Assembly: GCF_002920535.1 (NCBI RefSeq)
Contig: NZ_PQSS01000036.1
Coordinates: 1-64,000, forward strand
Source of the DNA: Streptomyces sp. Ru71
GTDB lineage: Bacteria; Actinomycetota; Actinomycetes; Streptomycetales; Streptomycetaceae
Length of the DNA: 64,000 bases
Reading direction: 5' to 3'
This document shows, piece after piece, positions 9,289 through 16,110 of this stretch. Positions within the stretch are counted from its first letter, which is position 1, and each line of letters opens with the position of its first letter. The notes beneath the pieces are model-generated. The model had not been told where the DNA came from, did not search any database, and saw only the letters and a list, made by a program, of their open reading frames with translations. The translations under genes were made by a program, and so were the position numbers.

Positions 9289-11094
9289 CTAGCGGCGGGC
9301 ATATTCGCGGAAGCCGCGGCCCGTCTTGCGGCCGAGACAGCCCGCGGCCACCAGGTGCTCCAGCAGCGGCGCGGGCGCGAGGCCGGGGTCGCGGAACTCT
9401 CGGTGCAGGACCTTCTCGATGGCCAGCGAGACGTCCAGGCCGACGACGTCCAGCAGCTCGAAGGGGCCCATCGGGTAGCCGCCGCCCAGCTTCATCGCCG
9501 CGTCGATGTCGTCGAGCGAGGCGTAGTGCTCCTGGACCATCTTGATGGCGTTGTTCAGGTACGGGAAGAGCAGCGCGTTCACGATGAATCCGGCGCGGTC
9601 GCCGCAGTCGACGGCGTGCTTCCTGATCTTGGTGCACACCTCGCGGACCGTCGCGTGGACGTCGTCGGCGGTCAGCACCGTACGGACGACCTCGACCAGC
9701 TTCATGGCCGGCGCCGGGTTGAAGAAGTGCATGCCGATCACGTCCTGCGGGCGCGAGGTGGCACGGGCGCACGCGACGACGGGGAGTGAGGAGGTCGTGG
9801 TCGCCAGGACCGCTCCCGGCTTGCAGACCTTGTCCAGGGTCGCGAACAGCTGCCGCTTGACCTCCAGGTCCTCGGCGACCGCCTCGACGGCCAGGTCGAC
9901 GTCGGCGAACGCGTCGTAGGAGCCGGCCGGGGTGATGCGGTCCAGGGTCTGTGCCGCGGCCTCCGCCGTCATCCGGCCCTTGTCGACCGAGCGGGCCAGC
10001 GACTTGCCGATCCTGGCCTTCGCCGCCTGCGCCTTCTCCTCGCTGCGGGCCGCCAGCACCACGTCGTAGCCGGCCTTGGCGAACACCTCGACGATGCCGG
10101 AGGCCATGGTCCCGGAGCCCGCGACACCGACCGAGCGCACCGGGCGGCCGGGCGTGAGGCCGCCGCCCTCCAGCGGGGTCAGGGCGTCGCGCACGACGGT
10201 TCCGCTGCCGGGCGCCTCGTAGGTGTAGAAGCCGCGGCCCGCCTTACGGCCCGTCAGCCCCGCCTCGCTGAGCTGCTTCAGGATCGGCGCCGGGGCGTGC
10301 AGCCGGTCCCGGGACTCGGCGTACATGGCGTCCAGGACGGTGCGCGCGGTGTCGATGCCGATCAGGTCGAGCAGCGCGAGGGGGCCCATCGGCAGGCCGC
10401 AGCCGAGCCGCATCGCGGCGTCGATGTCCTCCCGCGAGGCGTACTTGGCCTCGTACATGGCGGCGGCCTGGTTGAGGTAGCCGAACAGCAGCCCGTCGGC
10501 GACGAACCCGGGGCGGTCGCCGACCGCGACCGGCTCCTTGCCCAGCTCCAGGGCCAGGTCGGTGACCTGGGCGACGGCCTGCGGCGCGGTCAGCACGCTG
10601 GAGACGACCTCGACCAGCTTCATCGCCGGCGCCGGGTTGAAGAAGTGCAGGCCCAGCACCCGCTCGGGGCGGGCCGAGTCGGCGGCCAGCCGGGTGACGG
10701 ACAGGGCGTTGGTGCCGGTCGCGAGGATGGTCTCGGGGCGCACGATCCCGTCCAGCTCGCGGAAGATCTGGTGCTTGATCTCGTACGACTCCGGCGCCAC
10801 CTCGATCACGAGGTCGGCGTCGGCGGCGGCGGACAGCTCGGTGGTGGTGCGGACCCGGGCCAGGGCGTCGGCGCGCTCCTGCTCGGTCAGCCGGCCGCGC
10901 TCGACGGCGCGGGCGGTGGAGGCCTCCAGGGCGGCGACGCACTTGGCCGCCTGGGCCTCGCTGATGTCGATGCCGGTCACCTCGCGGCCGGCCCGGACCA
11001 GGACCTCGGTGATACCGGTGCCCATGGTGCCGAGACCGACGACAGCGATCTTCTTCAGGGTGGAGGGAGAGCTGGGGGACAGGGGAGTGGCCAT
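9289..11094 (-). CDS. Tandem-duplicated 3-hydroxyacyl-CoA (3-hydroxybutyryl-CoA) dehydrogenase
   Basis: A 601-aa protein made of two complete NAD-dependent 3-hydroxyacyl-CoA dehydrogenases in series. Each half has its own Rossmann motif (VVGLGTMGTGI near residue 16; GVAGSGTMASGI near 320), its own HFFNPAPAMKLVEVV active-site segment with the catalytic His, and its own C-terminal GRKxGRGF motif. Both His residues are kept, so both halves may be active. It interconverts acetoacetyl-CoA and 3-hydroxybutyryl-CoA, upstream of crotonyl-CoA and hence of ccr, which fits its position. The start is ATG 11094 with GGAG 7 nt upstream; the longer frame to 11202 lacks a ribosome site. Confidence 0.9.
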   Translation of the reverse strand: MATPLSPSSPSTLKKIAVVGLGTMGTGITEVLVRAGREVTGIDISEAQAAKCVAALEASTARAVERGRLTEQERADALARVRTTTELSAAADADLVIEVAPESYEIKHQIFRELDGIVRPETILATGTNALSVTRLAADSARPERVLGLHFFNPAPAMKLVEVVSSVLTAPQAVAQVTDLALELGKEPVAVGDRPGFVADGLLFGYLNQAAAMYEAKYASREDIDAAMRLGCGLPMGPLALLDLIGIDTARTVLDAMYAESRDRLHAPAPILKQLSEAGLTGRKAGRGFYTYEAPGSGTVVRDALTPLEGGGLTPGRPVRSVGVAGSGTMASGIVEVFAKAGYDVVLAARSEEKAQAAKARIGKSLARSVDKGRMTAEAAAQTLDRITPAGSYDAFADVDLAVEAVAEDLEVKRQLFATLDKVCKPGAVLATTTSSLPVVACARATSRPQDVIGMHFFNPAPAMKLVEVVRTVLTADDVHATVREVCTKIRKHAVDCGDRAGFIVNALLFPYLNNAIKMVQEHYASLDDIDAAMKLGGGYPMGPFELLDVVGLDVSLAIEKVLHREFRDPGLAPAPLLEHLVAAGCLGRKTGRGFREYARR

Positions 11095-11499
11095 CGCGGG
11101 ACTCCAGGAATGAGGGTGACGACGAGGAGAGCGCCCGGGTGCGCCACGGGGGCGCACCGGGTGCGTGCAGGAGTGCGGGTGTGGACCGGGCTGCGAGCGC
11201 ACACGCCCGGGGCCGTCGCGGGGACCCCGCTCGGGCGGAAGCCGAGAGTGGGGCGGGCGCGCACACGCCCGGCGAACGGTGGAGGTCCGACCGGCCCTGT
11301 CCCGAGGCCGAGTCGTACTGCGGTACGTCAGGTACCGAACCGACTTCTGCTCATGGCGGCCGCGTCACCAAACCGCCAGGAGGAGCTGCGAGTGGGTAAC
11401 TCGCTCGTCTGAGCTTAACCGCCGGGTAACGAGCGCGCCAGTCCCCGGACTTTGTGATGTACGTCCCTCGGTCCGCCCGGCGCCCCTACCCTCTCAGGC
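11095..11499. promoter_or_regulatory. Divergent intergenic region, 405 bp
   Basis: Separates the minus-strand dehydrogenase from the plus-strand HEAT-repeat gene. No gene is supported inside it. Visible structure: the palindrome GAGT-GGGTA-ACTC (11390-11402), a second GGGTAAC exactly 30 bp further on (11394-11400 and 11424-11430), and two GGTAC copies close together near 11310-11330. These are plausible operators for a fatty-acid or acyl-CoA regulator, without proof. TACCCT (11487-11492) sits 7 nt before the HEAT gene ATG, so that gene may be read from a leaderless mRNA. Confidence 0.45.
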
Positions 11500-12075
11500 A
11501 TGGACGAAGAGTTGCGATCGCTCACGGAGCGCTTACGGCGCGAATCCGGCGGCGGGGCGGAGTTCGAGCGGCTGCTCGCCACCGGGGACGACGATGTGCT
11601 CGCCGGGGTGCTCACCGCGCCCGGACAGCCGCTGTGGGCACGCGAACTGGCCGCGTTCCGGCTGGGCCGCGCCGGCGACCGGCGGGCCTTCGAGTCCCTC
11701 GTCCTGCTCCTCAACCACCGCGACCCCGAGCGCTGCGCGTCCGCCGCGCACGCCCTGGCCCGGCTCGGCGACCCGCGCACCGCCCGCGCGGCGGCCGCGC
11801 TCGCCACCAACGAGCTGCGCGTCGCCTACGCCCTGCATCCCGTGCGGCTGCTGGTCGCGCTGCGCGCCCCGGAGTCCGTACCGGCGCTGATCACCACGCT
11901 GCGGCGGCGGCTGCGCCCGCACGACCCCTACCGCCGGGTCGCCCTGGCGTGCGTGGAGGGCCTGGGTGAACTGGGCGACAGCCGGGCCCGCCCGGTCCTC
12001 GACGAGGCCCTCGCCCACCCCGCCCTGGCCGAGGCCGCGGTGCACGCCCTGGCCCGCATCCCCGGGCAGCGGTGA
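11500..12075 (+). CDS. HEAT-repeat protein
   Basis: A 191-aa all-helical protein with at least three HEAT/PBS-lyase-type repeats. Recurrent units such as LAAFRLGRAGDRRAFESLV, AAHALARLGDPRTARAA and GLGELGDSRARPVLDEAL begin at about 30-40 residue intervals. Such proteins are usually binding scaffolds; no catalytic residues are seen and the partner is unknown. There is no ribosome site, but a TACCCT hexamer lies 7 nt upstream of the ATG, which is the spacing for leaderless transcription. The gene ends 6 bp from the convergent RidA gene. Confidence 0.75.
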   Translation: MDEELRSLTERLRRESGGGAEFERLLATGDDDVLAGVLTAPGQPLWARELAAFRLGRAGDRRAFESLVLLLNHRDPERCASAAHALARLGDPRTARAAAALATNELRVAYALHPVRLLVALRAPESVPALITTLRRRLRPHDPYRRVALACVEGLGELGDSRARPVLDEALAHPALAEAAVHALARIPGQR

Positions 12076-12081
12076 GGTCGC

Positions 12082-12480
12082 TCAGCCCGCCACGACCGCC
12101 AGCGCCTCGATCTCCATCAGGAACTCCGGCCGCACCAGGGCCGCCACCTGGACCGCCGAAGCGGCCGGGAGGCGGTCGTCCGGTATGTGCGCGGCGCGCG
12201 CCGCCCGGATCGCCGGCATGGCGGCCATGTCCGTGACGAAGTAGGTCAGTTTGACGACGTCGTCGAACGACGCCCCGGCCGCGGCCAGGCAGCGGCGGAG
12301 GTTCTCGAAGACCTGCCGTGCCTGGGCGGCCGGGTCGCCCTCGCCCACCACGGTGCCGTCCTCGGCCAGCGCGAGCTGTCCCGAGACGGCGACCATGCGG
12401 CCCGTGCCGATGACGACATGGCTGTACTGGGCCGCGGGCGCGACACCGTCGGGGGCGGAGATCCTCGTCAGCTCAGTCAT
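12082..12480 (-). CDS. RidA family protein
   Basis: A 132-aa YjgF/YER057c/UK114-family protein. RidA proper hydrolyses reactive enamine/imine intermediates from PLP enzymes, and other subfamilies have varied amidohydrolase-like roles. Seen here: GRMVAVSGQLALAEDGTVVG at the N-terminal sheet, FENLRRCLAAAGASFDDVVK, and the C-terminal VRPEFLMEIEALA, in which the Arg matches the substrate-binding Arg of active RidA. ATG 12480 is chosen because the upstream 18 codons are an arginine-rich extension without a ribosome site. It stands alone, convergent with the HEAT gene. Confidence 0.85.
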   Translation of the reverse strand: MTELTRISAPDGVAPAAQYSHVVIGTGRMVAVSGQLALAEDGTVVGEGDPAAQARQVFENLRRCLAAAGASFDDVVKLTYFVTDMAAMPAIRAARAAHIPDDRLPAASAVQVAALVRPEFLMEIEALAVVAG

Positions 12481-12555
12481 GCGTCCATCATGGATCACGG
12501 GTCTGACAACGGGCCGCCCCCGACGGAGGGTCAACCGTCCGGTGCCGCCCGCTCC

Positions 12556-14124
12556 TCAGCCACGGAACCCCAGCAGCCCGTGCAGGGCCGAGCCGCGCGA
12601 GCCGCTGGAGGCCTCCTTCGTGCCGAGCGGCTGGGGGTCGGGCAGCGCCGCGCACACCGCGTCGACGGCCCCTCCGCCGCGCGGCACCGTGCCGTCGGCC
12701 AGGTAGGCCGCCAGATACCGGTCCAGGCAGCCGTTCCCGCTGAGCGTGATGCCGTGGTTGCCGCCGCCCTGCTCGACGACCAGGCTGGAGCCGGCCAGCA
12801 GCCGGTGCACGGCCGCGCCGCCCCGGTAGGGGGTCGCCGCGTCGTTCGTCGCCTGGAACAGCAGCACCGGCGGCAGCTTGGCGCCCGCGAGGTTCACCGG
12901 GCGCAGCGCGGACTTCGGCCAGAAGGCGCACGGCGCGTTGTACCAGGCGTTGTTCCAGGTCATGAACGGAGCCTTGGCGTACACCGCCCAGTTGTCCTTG
13001 CGCCACTGCCGCCAGTCGCGCGGCCAGGAGGCGTCCCGGCACTGCACGGCGGTGTAGACGCTGTAGCCGTTGTCCCCGGCGGCGTCGACCGCGCCGAAGT
13101 TGCCGTACGCCTCGACCAGCGGGGCGGTGTCCTGCCGGGTGACGTACGCCGCGAACGCCTCGGCGAGGTAGGGCCAGTAGCCGTTGTAGTAGCCGCCGGG
13201 GATGAAGGTGTCCTCCAGCTCCGAGGCGCCCACCTTGCCCTCGGCCGGCTTCCTCGCCAGCGCCGCCCGCATCGCGTACCACTTCGCCTCGACCTTCGCC
13301 GGGTCGGTGCCCAGGTGGTAGGTGGCGTCGTGCCGGGCGATCCAGGCCATCAGGGCCCGGTGGCGGTCGTTGAAGGCCTGGTCCTGGGCGAGGTTGTCGT
13401 CGTACCAGACACCCGTGGGGTCGACGACGGAGTCCAGCACCAGGCGGCGCACCCGCTGCGGGTACAGCTTGGCGTAGACCGCGCCGAGGTAGGTGCCGTA
13501 GGAGTATCCGAAGTAGTTGATCTTGGACGCGCCGACCGCCCGGCGGATGGCGTCCAAGTCGCGCACCGCGCTCACCGTGTCGATGTGGGGCAGCACATCC
13601 GCGTACGTGCGGGCGCAGGCCGCCGCGAACGACGTGGCACGCCGGAGGTTGGCCTGCTCCAGGGCGGTTGTCGCCGGCACCGAGTCCGGACGCACCGGCC
13701 CGAAGTGACCGGGCGCGCAGTCCAGGGCGGGGCTGGACCTGCCGACGCCGCGCGGGTCGAAGCCGATGACGTCGTAACTCGCGGCCACCGCCTTGGGCAG
13801 CGAGGAGGCGACGAACCCGGCCAGGGTGAGTCCGCTGCCGCCCGGGCCGCCGGGGTTGACCAGCAGCGGGCCCTGGTACGTCTTGGCCGTGTGCGGGACC
13901 CGGGACAGCGCCAGGGTGATCCGGCGGCCGTCCGGCACGGCGTGGTCGAGCGGCACTTTCAGGGACGCGCACTGCAGCGTCGGGTAGTCGGCGGTGCCGC
14001 AGCTCTTCCAGGTGAGGTGCGCGGCGGGGGCGGACCGTGCGGCACCGGCCTGCGCCGGCGCGGCCGTGAGGGTCGCGGCCAGGACGGCGGCGGCGCCGCA
14101 CAGCGCGGCTGCGCGTTTGCTCAT
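12556..14124 (-). CDS. Secreted tripeptidyl aminopeptidase-type hydrolase (S33)
   Basis: A 522-aa exported alpha/beta hydrolase of the Streptomyces tripeptidyl/mycelial aminopeptidase group. The signal peptide has a hydrophobic stretch and ends in APAQA near residue 26, with no lipobox. The catalytic Ser lies in GYSYGTYLG and the oxyanion region in NPGGPGGSG. FDPRGVGRS is typical of the S33 family, the Asp candidate is in TNDAATPYRG, and the catalytic His is in GGGNHGITL near residue 470. It probably trims tripeptides from extracellular proteins. The promoter region upstream carries the palindromes GAACGCGTTC (14202-14211) and CCCAATTGGG (14225-14234). Confidence 0.88.
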   Translation of the reverse strand: MSKRAAALCGAAAVLAATLTAAPAQAGAARSAPAAHLTWKSCGTADYPTLQCASLKVPLDHAVPDGRRITLALSRVPHTAKTYQGPLLVNPGGPGGSGLTLAGFVASSLPKAVAASYDVIGFDPRGVGRSSPALDCAPGHFGPVRPDSVPATTALEQANLRRATSFAAACARTYADVLPHIDTVSAVRDLDAIRRAVGASKINYFGYSYGTYLGAVYAKLYPQRVRRLVLDSVVDPTGVWYDDNLAQDQAFNDRHRALMAWIARHDATYHLGTDPAKVEAKWYAMRAALARKPAEGKVGASELEDTFIPGGYYNGYWPYLAEAFAAYVTRQDTAPLVEAYGNFGAVDAAGDNGYSVYTAVQCRDASWPRDWRQWRKDNWAVYAKAPFMTWNNAWYNAPCAFWPKSALRPVNLAGAKLPPVLLFQATNDAATPYRGGAAVHRLLAGSSLVVEQGGGNHGITLSGNGCLDRYLAAYLADGTVPRGGGAVDAVCAALPDPQPLGTKEASSGSRGSALHGLLGFRG

Positions 14125-14257
14125 GGAGCCTCCCAGGACAAAGGGGGCGGGCCGCGCGTGTCACGGTCCACGCCGCATCGTCCCGGAAAGCGACTGCTGG
14201 GGAACGCGTTCTGGCGATACTTGACCCAATTGGGCCGCCGGATGCCCTCGAACGCTC

Positions 14258-15304
14258 TCACATGAGGGAAAGCTGGGTCGGTTCGGTCGTCCGGGGGGTG
14301 TCGGCCGGCTCCGCCGGCCGGATCCGGCGGGGCAGCCCCGGGCCGGCCGGCCCGATGCCGTACTCCTGGGCCAGTTCGTGCACCTGACGGGTGATCCGGC
14401 GCTGGTACCACTTCGGCGCGTAGGCCCCGGCGGCGTACAGCCGCTCGTAGCGCGGCACCAGGTAGGGGTGGTGCTCGTGCAGCCAGGCCATGAACCACTC
14501 CCGGGCGCCGGGCCGCAGATGCAGCGTCAGCGGCGTCACCGAGGTCGCCCCGGCGGCCGCGATGGCCCGCACGGTCGCCCTCAGCTGTTCGGGCCGGTCG
14601 CCGAGGAAGGGGATCACCGGCGCCATCAGCACCCCGCATCCGATGCCGTGCCCGGCCAGGGTCCGTACGACGTCCAGGCGCCGCTGCGGGGCCGGGGTGC
14701 CCGGCTCCACGGTGCGCCACAGCTCGCCGTCGACGAAGCCGACCGAGACGGAGATGCCGACGTCGGTCACCTCGGCCGCCTGCCTCAGCAGCGGAAGGTC
14801 GCGCAGGATCAGCGTGCCCTTGGTGAGGATCGAGAACGGGTTCGCGCGGTCGCGCAGGGCGGCGATGATGCCCGGCATCAGCCGGTAGCGGCCCTCGGCG
14901 CGCTGGTAGCAGTCGACGTTCGTGCCCATCGCGATGTGCTCGCCCTGCCAGCGCGGCGAGGCGAGCTGGTGGCGCAGCAGCTCGGGGGCGTTCACCTTCA
15001 CCACGATCTGGGTGTCGAAGCCGATGCCGGTGTCCAGGTCCAGATAGCTGTGCGTCTTGCGGGCGAAGCAGTACACGCACGCGTGCGAGCACCCCCGGTA
15101 GGGGTTCACCGTCCACTCGAACGGCATGCGGGAGGCGCCGGGCACCCGGTTGATGATCGAACGCGCCCGGATCTCGTGGAAGGTCATCCCGGCGAACTCG
15201 GGCGTGTCGAACGTGCGGCGGACCACCGCGTCCGCGCCGAACAGCGCGGTGTCGTCGGCCCGGCCGTGCTCGCCGGAGTCCACGGTGAGGTTCTCCCAGC
15301 GCAT
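14258..15304 (-). CDS. Radical SAM protein, Rv2578c family
   Basis: A 348-aa radical SAM enzyme with the canonical CxxxCxxC in YRGCSHACVYCFA (about residues 72-79), which binds the 4Fe-4S cluster and SAM. It resembles spore photoproduct lyase-like and Rv2578c proteins, whose reaction is not established. GTNVDCYQ and LTKGTLILRD are characteristic core strands. ATG 15304 is used; the 23-codon upstream extension would overlap the predicted LexA box. DNA-repair-related regulation is suggested by the GAAC-N4-GTTC box 54 bp upstream. The substrate is unknown. Confidence 0.83.
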   Translation of the reverse strand: MRWENLTVDSGEHGRADDTALFGADAVVRRTFDTPEFAGMTFHEIRARSIINRVPGASRMPFEWTVNPYRGCSHACVYCFARKTHSYLDLDTGIGFDTQIVVKVNAPELLRHQLASPRWQGEHIAMGTNVDCYQRAEGRYRLMPGIIAALRDRANPFSILTKGTLILRDLPLLRQAAEVTDVGISVSVGFVDGELWRTVEPGTPAPQRRLDVVRTLAGHGIGCGVLMAPVIPFLGDRPEQLRATVRAIAAAGATSVTPLTLHLRPGAREWFMAWLHEHHPYLVPRYERLYAAGAYAPKWYQRRITRQVHELAQEYGIGPAGPGLPRRIRPAEPADTPRTTEPTQLSLM

Positions 15305-15357
15305 GACGCCTCCTCGGTAGCTCGGGCGAAGGACTCGGTGCCTCCGGCCACACAATA

Positions 15358-15369
15358 GAACACTTGTTC
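15358..15369 (-). promoter_or_regulatory. Predicted LexA (SOS) box upstream of radical SAM gene
   Basis: GAAC-ACTT-GTTC (15358-15369) matches the actinobacterial LexA core GAAC-N4-GTTC. Read as GAACA-CT-TGTTC it is symmetric over 10 positions. On the minus strand it is followed at once by TATTGT, a -10-like hexamer. The site is in the divergent spacer, 54 bp from the radical SAM ATG and 136 bp from the SRPBCC start. At this base composition roughly 0.4 chance cores per 64 kb are expected, so placement matters more than the match. Confidence 0.6.
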
Positions 15370-15505
15370 CCATGATCGTGCGAGCGTCAGCTCCGGTCGT
15401 CCGCCGACCCCCGATCGATCACTTCCGCCACCCCGATTTGGGCCCCCGCACGGCGGGGTGGTTGGCTTGCCCCCATCCGAGAACACGAGGTCCTGGAGGG
15501 ATCCG

Positions 15506-15949
15506 ATGGCGCAGGTCGAGGCCACTACCGAGCGGGTCGTCGCGGCGGACCGGGAGAAGGTGTTCGACACCCTCGCCGACTACAGCGGCGCCCGCGAGAG
15601 GCTGCTGCCCGAGCACTTCAGCGAGTACGAGGTCCGCGAGGGCGGCGACGGCGAGGGCACCCTCGTCCACTGGAAGCTCCAGGCCACCAGCAAGCGCATC
15701 CGCGACTGCCTGCTGGAGGTCACCGAGCCCACCGACGGGCAGCTGGTGGAGAAGGACCGCAACTCCTCCATGGTCACCACCTGGACCGTCACCCCGGCCG
15801 GGGAGGGCAGGTCCCGGGTCGTCGTCACCACCACCTGGACGGGCGCCGGCGGCATCGGCGGCTTCTTCGAGAAGACCTTCGCGCCCAAGGGGCTCGGCCG
15901 GATCTACGACGCGATGCTCGCCAAGCTCGCCGCCGAGGTCGAGAAGTGA
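15506..15949 (+). CDS. SRPBCC family protein
   Basis: A 147-aa START/SRPBCC-fold protein, a helix-grip domain that binds hydrophobic ligands. The pattern is typical: MAQVEATTERVVAADREKVF as first strand and helix, a central beta sheet with alternating hydrophobics, and a long C-terminal helix (FAPKGLGRIYDAMLAKLAAE). ATG 15506 is chosen because GGAGGGATCC precedes it; the frame opens 48 bp earlier without a ribosome site. It is divergent from the radical SAM gene. The ligand is unknown. Confidence 0.8.
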   Translation: MAQVEATTERVVAADREKVFDTLADYSGARERLLPEHFSEYEVREGGDGEGTLVHWKLQATSKRIRDCLLEVTEPTDGQLVEKDRNSSMVTTWTVTPAGEGRSRVVVTTTWTGAGGIGGFFEKTFAPKGLGRIYDAMLAKLAAEVEK

Positions 15950-15956
15950 CAAGTAG

Positions 15957-15971
15957 CCGGTGACCCACCGG
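15957..15971 (+). terminator. Weak hairpin after SRPBCC gene
   Basis: CCGGTG-ACC-CACCGG, a perfect 6-bp stem, begins 7 bp past the SRPBCC stop. It is short for a terminator and could equally be an operator for the MFS gene that starts 140 bp on. Confidence 0.4.
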
Positions 15972-16110
15972 GGTTGACCTCCGGTTGACTGACTCACCGG
16001 TTCGAGTGGATCTCCGTTCGACGAGCCGATTCGCCGTAACTCGCCGCGCCTGCCCGTAGTTGTCGCCTTACGCGGGAATTGTGCGACAGGCGCGACGAGG
16101 GGAGCGGCAC

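Noticed and set aside
14202..14211. GAACGCGTTC as a second LexA box before the S33 peptidase gene
   Set aside because: The GAAC and GTTC halves are only 2 bp apart instead of 4, so it does not match the LexA core.
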